NCBI GenBank assembly: GCA_903772945.1
Contig: CAICTM010000929.1
Coordinates: forward strand, 1-42,496
Direction of reading: 5' to 3'
Origin: Seminavis robusta
Lineage: Eukaryota; Bacillariophyta; Bacillariophyceae; Naviculales; Naviculaceae
DNA length: 42,496 nt
A model generated the notes under the pieces. The model was not told where the DNA came from, did no database searches, and saw only the letters and a program-made list of their open reading frames with translations. Within the stretch, counting starts at the first letter, position 1. Every line of letters starts with the position of its first letter. Below are positions 29,360 to 39,399 of this stretch, piece by piece. The translations under genes and the position numbers were made by a program.

Positions 29360-31666
29360 ATGTTGAAAAATCACGGAACGATGGTACCCGTAGTGGTGAA
29401 GAGGCGTCTTGTCAGCGTATCTGCCAAGGTGCTCGTGGTGTTCTTGGGTGTGATATTCTTGACCGTTGTGACGTTTGATGGGTTACTGCAGACAACGAGC
29501 ATTCGGGAAGAATATCTGTCAAGCGAATTTGTCAGAAATGCAAGACCTCTCAGGAAAACCAGTCCTCCAAATTTTGGGATCAAGTCTGTTCAAACAGAAG
29601 TTCAGATGCCACCTCACACAACGCCCATTCATGACACAGAGGATGAAACTACGACAATGATGAGATTGCACGTTCCGAGCAAGACAAGAGACTCTGCCAA
29701 TAACTTCTTCAGCACTGACATTCGCATAAGAGTGCATAGGAAAAACGATGGTGCTAGTTTGCGTTTACAGCCTATCGGTACAAACGTACCACCTACCAAT
29801 GACGTCTCAAAACAGAAACCAGAGGACAAGACCACCAGTGGATCAGCGGGACTTGCCGAAACAAGAAGCTCATCGCACAACAGTTCAAGCGAGACCATCA
29901 ATGAGGCAAACAATGCAGCCTCTGGTTCTGCGAGAAATATCTCAGGTGAGCCGAGCAGCGTCAATTCCCCGTCCTTCTTCATCTCCACGATGAAACCTGA
30001 CGAAAGTCGTAAAACGGAAATGCCGTCTTCTCTTTCCGACACGGTAGAACCTGCGATGTCCCTTGGCGAGACACTGGAGCCTAGCATCATGCAACCTACA
30101 GAAGTTCCAATGACCAGGGATAGTACAATTTCCCTTGACGAGACGCTCGAGCCTAGCAGCATGGAACCAACAGAATTTCCAACGACCAGCAATAGTTTGT
30201 CTTCCAGCGAAACAGCACCTGCCATAGAGGTTCTAGCAGACAAGACCGGATCCATGATGCCCACAAATAGCAATGCCAAACAGGGTGAGTTGCACCTCAA
30301 CCAGACTTCCAATACCACAACAATCACTGCGGACGATCTTGAGACCAACAACAGGACTAGTTGGGATTCTGGGTCAACTGTCAAGCTAACCACCAATGCC
30401 GCAGCACAAATAAACGCTATCACAGCAGCGCCACTCAGGAACGAGACAGTCAGCCAAGCCCCAGCACAGACTGCGCCACCATCCTACAACACAAGCTCTG
30501 TGGCAAACACAACCGTGACCAGTGATCCCAAGCTTTTAGCTAGCTCGAGGGCTCCTACAAAAGTCAACTCTGGTCAACGGCCTGAAGCAATACACGTTAC
30601 AAGTGCTCCCATAGATAAGGAGGAAGAGTTCTGTGTCCCGTGGTCCCAGAGTGCTGATGAATGGTGGGTACACAAACCAGACTGGGAAATGGGAAAGGAA
30701 AATGATACCCACTACTGTTTCCAAAGAATTCAAAATGTGGAAAAGCGAGAACTTCTTGTCAAACTACACCATATACAATTTGAAGGGAATTGCAGCAATA
30801 CACTGACCAAACGAATGTGGAGTTCTGGCTGGAATGCTGACTTCATGAATGTCATCGATGGTTTCCAGCATGCTGTTTTGAACAACCGACCAATGCAAGT
30901 TGTCGATGCACCCTGGCATTATGCTGACCCGTTTGGGGCCAAGCCACACTTTGCTGCCTACAAGGGAATCCAACCTGCCTGCAAGCGAGGAACAATGTTT
31001 TGCTATTTTCTTCCCTTATCCAACTGCCCCGCTGCCCCTGAAGGTGACAAAAGAGTCCTGTTGGAAAAGCCATTCTTTGACACCATAACCTATCAATGGT
31101 ACTATGAATATGCCACTCGGCGGCAGACTTGGCTTCGGAAATTTGTTTATGATTTCAGAAAAAGACAAGCAATCAAAACACCTTGCACGGCAATGCACGT
31201 CCGCCGTTCAGATGTAGTCCTCCACAAGGATCAACTAAAGCGACAGTACTTTCCAATCAAGGACTACATGAAGAATTCCTACAACGTTCAACACAACATC
31301 TTTCTTTTGACAGATGATGCCAATGCCATTGTTGAAGCACAGAAAGAGTTCCCAGAGTACAACTGGATGTATATGCATCGACCCCGCTTCCGGGCTTTCG
31401 AAGGAGGATTTGAGAATCAGTTTCCATCAAAGCAACCGGTCTTTGAAGTCATTATGTTGCTAGCAATCTTTGAGATGGTCAAATCATGTAATCAACTCAT
31501 TCACTCTGAAAGCACATTTGCAACAAGGCTGATTCAAGAGATGAAGGCCTCAGGGAAGTTCCCAGACCTGAAGTATATCAAAATTGGTGACCGGAAGAAC
31601 GTCTATTCTGAAGAGCACGCACGAACAGTGAATGTCTCGACTGCTTATCAACCCATTGGAGACTAG
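29360..31666 (+). CDS. GT23 fucosyltransferase-like type II membrane protein
   Basis: A 768-residue protein with Golgi glycosyltransferase architecture: a short basic cytosolic tail, one membrane anchor at about 20-42 (VLVVFLGVIFLTVV), a long Ser/Thr-rich stem to about 430 with many N-glycosylation sequons, and a C-terminal catalytic domain. That domain has the GT23 motifs: CTAMHVRRSDVVLHKD, then NIFLLTDDANAIVEAQKEFP, then CNQLIHSESTFATRLIQEM. The same order is found in FUT8 and NodZ, which transfer fucose in alpha-1,6 linkage to chitobiose. The stem contains an imperfect repeat of about 27 residues (SLGETLEPS... then SLDETLEPS...). The substrate is not determinable; the stem is far longer than in FUT8. 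The ATG at 29360 is preferred over an upstream in-frame TTG. Confidence 0.8.
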   Translation: MLKNHGTMVPVVVKRRLVSVSAKVLVVFLGVIFLTVVTFDGLLQTTSIREEYLSSEFVRNARPLRKTSPPNFGIKSVQTEVQMPPHTTPIHDTEDETTTMMRLHVPSKTRDSANNFFSTDIRIRVHRKNDGASLRLQPIGTNVPPTNDVSKQKPEDKTTSGSAGLAETRSSSHNSSSETINEANNAASGSARNISGEPSSVNSPSFFISTMKPDESRKTEMPSSLSDTVEPAMSLGETLEPSIMQPTEVPMTRDSTISLDETLEPSSMEPTEFPTTSNSLSSSETAPAIEVLADKTGSMMPTNSNAKQGELHLNQTSNTTTITADDLETNNRTSWDSGSTVKLTTNAAAQINAITAAPLRNETVSQAPAQTAPPSYNTSSVANTTVTSDPKLLASSRAPTKVNSGQRPEAIHVTSAPIDKEEEFCVPWSQSADEWWVHKPDWEMGKENDTHYCFQRIQNVEKRELLVKLHHIQFEGNCSNTLTKRMWSSGWNADFMNVIDGFQHAVLNNRPMQVVDAPWHYADPFGAKPHFAAYKGIQPACKRGTMFCYFLPLSNCPAAPEGDKRVLLEKPFFDTITYQWYYEYATRRQTWLRKFVYDFRKRQAIKTPCTAMHVRRSDVVLHKDQLKRQYFPIKDYMKNSYNVQHNIFLLTDDANAIVEAQKEFPEYNWMYMHRPRFRAFEGGFENQFPSKQPVFEVIMLLAIFEMVKSCNQLIHSESTFATRLIQEMKASGKFPDLKYIKIGDRKNVYSEEHARTVNVSTAYQPIGD

Positions 31667-32129
31667 ACGTGAAGACCAGCTGAGGAGCAAACATCGAAAC
31701 ATAGGATCCATCCTATCGGTATCCTTTGAAGGTACATACGACAACTGTATCAACTGCACGTCCGCCATCATCTCCGGAAGGCTTTACAATCAACATCTAC
31801 AGCTGATATGCTGCCTCCAAGCACTCAGCAATCCCTGAGAGCACTCACTATTGTGACAGTTTCCAAGTCTACCCTACACATACATAGCACGCAAGCGGCG
31901 ACTATAATTACTCTAGCATTTTTGCAAACGTTTTCCATGGTTATTTGCTGTCTTGTGAGCGCGGATTCGATTCGAGTCTCCAAGGTAACATAAACCAACT
32001 TCCCAGTTCACCAGCAGCGTCCCTCGCGCAGCAACACCAACGTGAAGCTGTCCATTCCAATGTACGTTTCGAATTCCTAGAATGGGACAGCAAATCTTTT
32101 CGCGAATTCTAAAGGCATCTCTACTGGGT
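31667..32129. other. Convergent intergenic region
   Basis: About 460 bp between the converging ends of the GT23-like and ftsZ genes. I see no gene or repeat in it. Confidence 0.6.
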
Positions 32130-33524
32130 TCATCTCTCCGACAGGAAATCTGGGAAGCTATCCGGGTCCCCGACTCCGGCAGCCGCAGAGTTGAAGCCAG
32201 TAGCTAGCACAGTAATGGAAACTTCGTCCTCAATGGTATCATCGACGAGGGCCCCAAAGATGACATTTGCATCCTCGTGAACATTGTCATAGATAACGCG
32301 TGCCGCCCGGTTCACTTCTTGCAACGACAAGTTTCGTGGACCCAAAATGTTGAAGACGACGCCTGTAGCATCCTGAACCGGTTCGTCGAGAAGTGGACTA
32401 GAAATGGCAGCAATTGCAGCATCCTCGGCGCTGGTCTTTCCTACACCCGTACCGATACCCATCAATGCCGATCCAGCATCTTTCATCACGGACCTTACAT
32501 CCGCAAAATCCACATTGATCAAGCCGGGTCGAACGATGATTTCGGAAATGCCAACAACTCCTTGCCGCAAGATATCATCAGCCACACGAAATGCCGCTGT
32601 GACGGGTGTATCATCTGGAATGATTTCGAGTAGTTTGTTGTTGGACACGACAATCACCGTATCGACGTACTCCCTCAATCTGGCAATGGCATCGGTAGCT
32701 TGTCGCATGCGTCGTCGCCCTTCAAAGGCAAACGGTTTGGTGACAATGGCCACGGTCAGAGCACCACTTTCCTTGGCAATCTCGGAAACGACAGGTGCGG
32801 CTCCACTACCGGTTCCACCTCCCATACCACTGGTGATAAAGCACAGATCGGTTCCTTCCACCATTAGAGCAATATCCTCTCTGGACTCCTCCGCCGCCAT
32901 GCGTCCTACATCAGGGTCTCCACCGGCGCCCAATCCACGGGTAACAGCCGACCCAATGTTTAACACTTTGGCTCCCAAGGCTTTGGAACGACCTAGTGCT
33001 TGGGCATCCGTATTAATGGCCCAATATTCCACACCACCCACGGCTGTTTCCAACATTCGGTCCACCTATCGATGGTGGTCCGTGTAAAACAGTATTGGAG
33101 GAAACATAAGAATATTAGATACCAGAGCAGAGCCAGGCAAGATCTGACGTTTTTGCGAGTATAAACTTACAGCATTGCAACCTCCTCCTCCAACTCCCAA
33201 TACTCGAATGACACAAGGACTCAAACCACCATCGGGTATCAGGGCTGATGCCTCACTATTCAGTGCCGAAGAGGATCTTGCCTTGGATTTGAAGTCGTGT
33301 ACATTTTGGAATCCCAAGAAGGTCCCTCGTCCATTGGCCAAGTTGTGGGGGTTCCGTGATGTCACCAGGTCGTCTTCCGAATCCTTATTGTTCATCATCC
33401 TTATTTGGTGCAGAGGTGTTCTGGTCGTCTTTTTCGGGAGCAGCGTGGTAAACGCACCCGAGCTTGGCAGACACAAAAGGAGAGACGCAGCCCATAGCGA
33501 TCTTGTCATGTTGACACTGTACAT
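32130..33524 (-). CDS. ftsZ: Plastid division protein FtsZ (nuclear-encoded)
   Basis: Two exons, 33171-33524 and 32130-33065, separated by a 105-bp phase-0 GT-AG intron, give 429 residues. The N-terminus is a signal peptide ending LPSSGAFTT, the Ala-Phe type of cleavage site that sends diatom proteins into the plastid, followed by a Ser/Lys/Arg-rich transit region to about 100. The tubulin-like GTPase follows: RVLGVGGGGCNAVDRM (split by the intron), the GTP-binding GMGGGTGSGAAPV, and the T7 loop NVDFADVRSVM with its catalytic Asp. The protein ends soon after the globular domain with FPDFLSER, reminiscent of the FtsZ C-terminal core peptide. It should polymerise into the stromal division ring. 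An alternative ATG at 33509 removes five residues. Confidence 0.95.
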
Positions 33525-34110
33525 CTCGCACTATTCAGACAAAATATTCAACCAGTTTACGAAGCGCCGATGGGAATGGTGAAAAAACTGATTGTTGTGT
33601 GGGTTCCACCTGGCGAGAAACAAAGCCGAACAGGAGGTTTGGTTGCTCGGTGCAATTTTTGAGAGGGGATCCAAAACTTCTGATAATCAGACAGTACAGC
33701 TACGCCTATCCTTTGTCCACACGGCCTCCCTTCTAGTAGAGCTTGCTTGCTAGCACACACTGTCACTTCTTGGGATGGGGGCTCTGGTTGCTTGACAGCC
33801 GATCGAGTTGTGATTTTAAAATGGGCATTCGTCATTCCCGAGAGACGATCACCCAATGGCGATCTTCCTTTCTCAACTACCATTCATTCAGCTTACTGAC
33901 GTCATCCGTTCTTCCCAAGACTCCAACAGAAAACCACTTTGGAGGTCACTAGGGCTAGGGTTCTTTCAGGAAAGCAAAGCTTCGGGAAGCGACGATGGCG
34001 CGGCATTGGCTCCGATGCCTGTCCGCAACGAAGAGAGGTGGCACCCGTATCAACTCGGCGCAACTCCACAGACCACTTCCGAAGTGTACTGAGCACTCTA
34101 TCCATCAACC
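33525..34110. other. Divergent promoter region
   Basis: About 590 bp between the ftsZ start and the F-box-like repeat gene start; it should hold both promoters. The overlapping short ORFs look non-coding. Confidence 0.55.
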
Positions 34111-35274
34111 ATGTCGCCTTCTTCGAACGAGGCCAGTCGGAAAAAGCAGAAGCTCTCCCCTCCAGTTGATCTGCTCTTGGATCGAACAGATGATATTTGG
34201 ATTGGGAGGATCTTGCCTTTCCTTGGCATGGGCCATTACGCCTTTGTGGGTGCGGTCAGCAAGAAAATGAACCAGCTCTACAAGGAGTACTGTGATACAG
34301 TAAAGAATCCTCCAAAAATCATTGAGCTGGATGAGCGGGGATCTGAGGTTGAACGCTCAGCAATCAGCATCCGCACATTCTGCAGCGCTGTATTTTACAG
34401 CGTGTCATGTGCCAAATACTGGAACTCTGATAACACAAGCAACAAACTACCCTTATTTGGTGGCGTTTGCAAGGAAATCGCCAGAGTTGGAAGTATTGCA
34501 GTCCTTCAATGGGCCCGAACAAATGGATTTCCATGGAATGAAGACACATGCTCAGATGCTGCGTATTATGGTCATTTGGAGCTTCTCAAGTGGGCCCACA
34601 ACAATGGATGCCCTTGGGATTCCATAACATGTGCTTATGCTGCCAAGGGGGGGCAGTTGACAGTTCTCAAATGGCTGCATGAGAATGGGTGCCCTTGGGA
34701 TTCAAGAGCATGCTCTTTTGCTGCCAGGGATGGACAGTTGACAGTTCTCAAATGGTTACATGAGAATGGATGCCAGTGGGATTCATGGACATGTACTGGA
34801 GCCGCACAAGGCGGGCATTTCGAAATTCTCAAATGGGCTCACTCACAGGGATGTCCATGGGACACAAATACTTGCAATTTTGCTGCTCATGAAGGCCATT
34901 TCGAAATTCTCAAATGGGCTCGATCACAAGGATGTCCATGGGATGAGCAGACATGCTCAGATGCTGCTGGTAACGGCCATTTTGAAATCCTCAAATGGGC
35001 TCGCTCACAAGGGTGTCCATGGGATGCAAACACTTGCAGTTCTGCTGCTGGTTACGGCCATTTGAATATTCTCAAGTGGGCACGTGAGAATGGTTGTGAA
35101 TGGGATTGGCAGACATGCATGCAGGCAAAGTTTTTTGGCCACCGGGAGATTCTTGCTTGGGCCCGACAGAATGGGTGCCCAGAAGTGGATGAAGATAGAA
35201 CCAGTGGGTGGGACGTTGAGGATGGAGACATTCGTGAAAATCAGAGCGGCATCAGTGGTGATGATGAGGATTGA
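34111..35274 (+). CDS. F-box-like protein with 27-residue ankyrin-type repeats
   Basis: A 387-residue protein. Residues about 24-60 (DDIWIGRILPFLGMGHYAFVG... KKMNQL) resemble an F-box, which would link it to SCF ubiquitin ligases, though the match is weak. From about 127 to 356 come eight and a half repeats of 27 residues with consensus GHxEILKWARxxGCPWDxxTC followed by three to five small residues. This is an ankyrin-like repeat known in large expansions from oomycetes, diatoms and giant viruses, probably a protein-binding surface. Several repeats are nearly identical in DNA, indicating recent expansion. The C-terminus is acidic. Targets are unknown. Confidence 0.75.
   Translation: MSPSSNEASRKKQKLSPPVDLLLDRTDDIWIGRILPFLGMGHYAFVGAVSKKMNQLYKEYCDTVKNPPKIIELDERGSEVERSAISIRTFCSAVFYSVSCAKYWNSDNTSNKLPLFGGVCKEIARVGSIAVLQWARTNGFPWNEDTCSDAAYYGHLELLKWAHNNGCPWDSITCAYAAKGGQLTVLKWLHENGCPWDSRACSFAARDGQLTVLKWLHENGCQWDSWTCTGAAQGGHFEILKWAHSQGCPWDTNTCNFAAHEGHFEILKWARSQGCPWDEQTCSDAAGNGHFEILKWARSQGCPWDANTCSSAAGYGHLNILKWARENGCEWDWQTCMQAKFFGHREILAWARQNGCPEVDEDRTSGWDVEDGDIRENQSGISGDDED
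34657..35060 (+). repeat. 81-bp in-frame tandem repeats
   Basis: Five central units of the repeat gene are highly similar in nucleotide sequence. Two adjacent units share GGACAGTTGACAGTTCTC or a near copy, and three others share GGCCATTT followed by GAAAT(T/C)CTCAAATGGGCTC. Outer units are more diverged, so the centre expanded or was homogenised most recently. Confidence 0.8.
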
Positions 35275-35416
35275 ATGCCAACAACGAATAAGCCTAGTCG
35301 GTGAATACGTTCACGGTATGCTTGACATCGAATCGTAGAAAACGCCATCTTGCTAGTACCCTTTTTAAACAACCTCCACACATTGCTAACTACTTCAAAA
35401 TAAAATCATTTCTTTA

Positions 35417-36421
35417 CTACAATCTCGATGGCACTGCCAACATACTATTCAGTCGTCCCCGAATAGTGTCTTCACATTCCGCCATCATTCGTTGCATCAA
35501 TTGCGCGACCGTCGGGATATCGTCAATGAGTCCAATAACTTGTCCCGCCGTCCAGATACCTCCATCGGCATCTCCAGCCTGTTCGGCGGCTCGTCCTCGT
35601 TTGCCGGCGACGAGATGTGCCAAATCTTGAAATTTCACGTTGGCTCCTTTTTGCAATTCAATATCTTCCACTTCTTTGGCCACCTTGTTGGCAAATACCC
35701 GCGTAGTATTTTTGAGGTGTCGAAACATGAGGACGGTATCTTCTTCCGTGGCGTGTAGCATGCGCTCTTTGAACGATTCTGGCCAGAGACATTCTTGCGT
35801 GGCACAAAATCGAGTACCGCAATTGACACCTTCGGCGCCCAGTGCAAATGCAGCGGCAATTTGTTTGCCATCGCCGACACCACCACTGCAGATGAAGGGT
35901 GTTTTCTTCAAGACGAGCGCCCCCTTGGCTTGCAATACGTAATTGCCCACATCTCCTTCTCCCGGATGTCCGGCACATTCGAATCCATCCAAACTAATGA
36001 TATCGACTCCCATGCGTTCCGCCGAAAGGGCATGTCGAATGGTAACACACTTGTGAATGGTGATGATGCCGGCCGCTTGGAAGAATCGAATAAACGGTTT
36101 GGGATTGCTTCCAGCCGTCTCGATAATAGGAACGTTTTCATCGACACAGACTTGGGCGTATTCTTGGTAGGGCGGTGGAGGACCCAGTGTGGGCAAAATG
36201 GTCAAGTTGACTCCAAAGGGTTTGTTTGTCAAAGTCCGAATGCGACGAATCCATTGCCGACAGCCTTCGGGACTCCCGGCATTGTGAGCGGCAAAAATGC
36301 CGAGACCACCGGCATTGGATACGGCGGCGGCCAATTCGACGGTACCGACACCCGTCATGCCGCCCATGACAATGGGGTGTTCGATACCCAACAGTTTTGT
36401 GACGCGAGTTTGAATGGGCAT
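35417..36421 (-). CDS. Nitronate monooxygenase (2-nitropropane dioxygenase family)
   Basis: A 334-residue, single-exon FMN-dependent TIM-barrel protein. The start MPIQTRVTKLLGIEHPIVMG is typical. It is followed by NAGGLGIFAAHNAGSPEG, the FGVNLTILPT strand, a flavin-binding stretch with DGFECAGHPGEGD, and the phosphate-binding FICSGGVGDGKQIAAAFALG with GAEGVNCGTRF. Enzymes of this family oxidise toxic alkyl nitronates to carbonyl compounds and nitrite. No targeting peptide is evident, so it is probably cytosolic. It lies convergent to the F-box-like repeat gene. The frame extends upstream without an ATG, so 36421 is taken as the start. Confidence 0.9.
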   Translation of the reverse strand: MPIQTRVTKLLGIEHPIVMGGMTGVGTVELAAAVSNAGGLGIFAAHNAGSPEGCRQWIRRIRTLTNKPFGVNLTILPTLGPPPPYQEYAQVCVDENVPIIETAGSNPKPFIRFFQAAGIITIHKCVTIRHALSAERMGVDIISLDGFECAGHPGEGDVGNYVLQAKGALVLKKTPFICSGGVGDGKQIAAAFALGAEGVNCGTRFCATQECLWPESFKERMLHATEEDTVLMFRHLKNTTRVFANKVAKEVEDIELQKGANVKFQDLAHLVAGKRGRAAEQAGDADGGIWTAGQVIGLIDDIPTVAQLMQRMMAECEDTIRGRLNSMLAVPSRL

Positions 36422-36639
36422 GGTAGTGTTTTTGCGTCTTTTTCGATGAGGTAAATTGTCGACTTTTTCGATCAGCAGGAGAAGGAGATATAGATAATGC
36501 AAGCACAGCACTGCCTCTTTGCAATGGAAGAAGAAAGCTTTAGCTCTCTAGTAGCTAGCTAGACTAATGAGGATGTAATGCAGTAGGAAATAAATAAATA
36601 ACTATAAAGGGGATTACGTGAAAGGAACGGTACTAGGTA

Positions 36640-37437
36640 ACGTCCGCTCGTAAAAAGTAGGGGAAGGGATCAAGGGGTTCTGGGCGTGAAGTAGGCATAT
36701 ATGGACCGGCAAGGACTGAGGACGGGGATGAGCCGGAGGAATAGAGGGATCGAGCTTGGCGTGTAATAGCGCGTTGAAAGTGTTGTGCTAAGTGGGTAGA
36801 TAGATTGAGGGCAAGGGATTGGTGTGCCCAGCGTGAAGGTGTGTAGGGTTGGGTGTCAATGGAGTAGTTGGGGGGTGACAAAGTGTGTATCAGCAGTGGG
36901 GAGAATGGCGGTTGGGGCTGAAAGGAGTTGGCTGTAAGAGCGTTGGGAGTGGGTGGGGAGTTTGGCAGACCATGGGGGTGCTGGGAGGGGGAATGGTTGG
37001 CGAGCGGAGCCGTAGAGAAGGGTATGGGCAAAGGGGCCCAGTCCGAGAAATGGGTCCACTGTGAAGGGGAGCAGGATGATGCCTGCGTTTTGGAGAGCAG
37101 AAAAGTATTCAGCAGGGACAGTGCGAGATTTTGTGGTAAGCTTACTTCGAATCGACTTGAGATGGGCCTGGGAAAGGGTTTTGGGTTGGTGGGCAGACCC
37201 GGCACAAGAGGATTCAGGAGGGCTGGTAACAGTAATGTCGATAGCAAGGAAAGAGGATGGAGTGGTAGGGGGAGGTCGAAGGCAGGAGGAGTTGAGGGAG
37301 ATGCCAATATCGGCAGGGCGTTGGTTGGGGTAGCCCTGGTTGTCGAGGAGGGCTTGGGTGTTCTGTTTGTTTCGTCGGCTGAGGTGTTCCTGCCAGAATC
37401 TCGATCGAATTGGACGAATGAAATTCGAATAATTCAT
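36640..37437 (-). pseudogene. Decayed 3' end of a reverse-transcriptase element (endonuclease-like tail)
   Basis: From 37437 to about 37000 one frame reads RRNKQNTQALL..., RPADIGISLNS, SFLAIDITVTSPP and AGIILLPFTVDPFLGLGPFA. The spacing of P-A-D, then D-I-T-V, then IxLLPFTVDxxxGxGP resembles the restriction-nuclease-like tail found after reverse transcriptase in some non-LTR elements. Near 37000 the similarity shifts to another frame (to about 36640, with WAHQSLALNLSTHLAQHF), so the sequence is frameshifted. No reverse-transcriptase core is visible upstream. It looks like a 5'-truncated, dead insertion, as is usual for such elements. The family assignment is from memory of the motif pattern. 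Confidence 0.5.
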
Positions 37438-38003
37438 TCGAATTGAGTAGGTACGTGTTGCAAAATCGGCGATCCTTGAACTTGTACAGTTTCAGATGAG
37501 CTATAGAAGCCAATAAATTCGGGGGTATACCGTCATCCTCATTACCAAGTATGGTAGTAGATTTATTTAATAAAACATAAAGCTCGTAATGATTTGGTTG
37601 GCTGTCACTGACGTGGGCCTCCACCACAGAAGCTCTTTCGACATGATGGCTGGGCGTTGGAACTGCTAATGAAGCGAGAGATTTGTTGGAGTTGACATCT
37701 GCCTCCTGCTTCTTTGCGATGGTACAGTTCGGGCGCCATTTGTGGCTCGCTTTACAAGAGCCAACAAAGTGAGGTACAAAATAAGTATTTCGATAGCATC
37801 AATTGGCAAACTAAAAGACAAAAGATCAACTCCGATTTGCACATCAAAAAGAGAAAGACACCAGCTGTTGTTTTCATCTCATTTTCATTCCAATTGATTA
37901 TCCTCCTCCTAGCCAGTACTATACCAGATCCATCCACACTGAAACAATCTGCTGTCCCTTATCACATATATACATTCTAATAAAAGAAAAGAATTATAAT
38001 AAG
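37438..38003. other. Intergenic region upstream of the TPR gene
   Basis: About 570 bp between the retroelement remnant and the plastid TPR gene. It is AT-rich near the TPR start. No gene is supported. Confidence 0.55.
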
Positions 38004-38978
38004 ATGAGTACCTACCAAAGACGATCCAACCTATTCAGCTTGTTGGTAGCTGTGGCGACACTGACTATGGCGACTGGCTTTGTCGCCCCGAATCGACCCA
38101 TGGCATTTGCCAATCTGCAACCAAAACAACGACAGCAGCCCTACATGACGGCGGATGTGGCTGCATCTGGAGGTGCGGCCATTCCAGAACCTTCCCTGAC
38201 AACGTTTCGAGAAGCCGAAGTCCTGGGATTACGACTCATGCAAGAAGGAAACTACGAAGAAGCACTCAAAGGTACGTACGTACATTAGGGTATTGTTACG
38301 TTACACATACCCTGAAAAGGATATGAGTACAGAAGCCTCCTTGTATGCATTCGATTCTTACATGCGTCTCTTGTCTTTAGTCTTCCAAAAAGGAATGAAG
38401 CTTCCAGGATCCAACAAGGATGTTGTGCGAACAAAGTCCGTGTCAGGTCCCAGTCCAGTGGGCGGTTCCATGGGTGGCTTTGAAAGCCAAAACGTCTATC
38501 CCCTGGATGAATTCGAATTACAAGCAGCACATTATAACATTGCCTGTGTACACGCACAACTTGGAAATCTAGATGAGGTGCGTGTCTGTTGGGTGTGGTT
38601 CAGAGTTGATTTGGGTTCAATAGGATGATATGCTCACGGTGTCTTTGCTGTTATCACATCTATCTGTCTATCTATGCTATGCTATACTATACTACAACAT
38701 CCACAACAATCATCATCTCTTCGCCTTCAATTTCATGATTCAAACCAAACCAAACCAAACCAACAAACATGATATGGATTTCTTGAAAAACAACAAATGG
38801 ACAAACTTACTAGTCCATTGCCAACCTACAAATGGCCTTTGAGAACGGATTCAACAACTTCTCCACCGTACGAGGAGATCCCGATCTGGATCCCATCAAG
38901 GACCAACCCGACTACAGAAAGTTGATGGATGCGTATGACTCCAAAGGATTCAACCCGTTTGGATTCCTTGGAAAATAA
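38004..38978 (+). CDS. Plastid-targeted TPR protein
   Basis: Three exons, 38004-38271, 38381-38577 and 38814-38978, give about 209 residues. The N-terminus is a signal peptide ending MATGFVAPN, the Phe-containing cleavage motif of diatom plastid precursors, followed by a Gln/Arg/Pro-rich transit stretch. The mature part holds TPR-like helix pairs: EVLGLRLMQEGNYEEALKVFQKGMKLPG and HYNIACVHAQLGNLDESIANLQMAFENG. The ending STVRGDPDLDPIKDQPDYRKL resembles plant chloroplast TPR proteins. TPRs mediate protein-protein contacts; the partner is unknown. Splice sites restore continuity across both TPR motifs, which supports the model. The second intron is long (236 bp) and CAAACCAAAC-rich. Confidence 0.75.
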
Positions 38979-39399
38979 GATGACAGACATGGTGATGAAT
39001 GGTCAAGCTAGTACGGTACAAGCAAAGCAAATGGAGCGTTGGCGAACAATCGCAACCATAGAGAATCCAAAATCGAGAATTATTCGAATGGTCAGATAGT
39101 AGTTGTATTTACCGCTAGCTAGGTTAGCTACCTGACTGCATGGATTTTGGTACGGTATATAGGAATTGGATGGTGGTGTTACAGTGGCTGTTTCGGATGG
39201 ATGACATACTACATCCTGGAAGAAATGGCTACGACTTCTAGAAACTCTTGGTTGTTCTTTTCTATTGGGATCTGCCTAAATCCAAGCAAGATAGAACGTC
39301 GTGTTGAGATATCAATTATGAACTAGATTGTAGTGTAGATGCTGTTGGTTGTCGGGTATTGGTCTATTAGGCAAGTATCTCTGTTATCAAAAAAGGTAT
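38979..39399. other. Convergent intergenic region
   Basis: About 420 bp between the ends of the TPR and asparaginase-like genes, with CTAGCTAGGTTAGCTA near 39114. Nothing else is recognised. Confidence 0.55.

Noticed and set aside
29629..30423. 264-residue minus-strand ORF rich in Leu, Val and Ser
   Set aside because: It is the shadow of the Ser/Thr-rich stem of the GT23-like gene; its composition follows from the repeats on the other strand.
31960..32000. tRNA-like T-arm sequence (GATTCGATTC)
   Set aside because: No acceptor or anticodon arm could be folded around it.
35795..36454. 219-residue plus-strand ORF
   Set aside because: It is antisense to the clearly recognisable nitronate monooxygenase.
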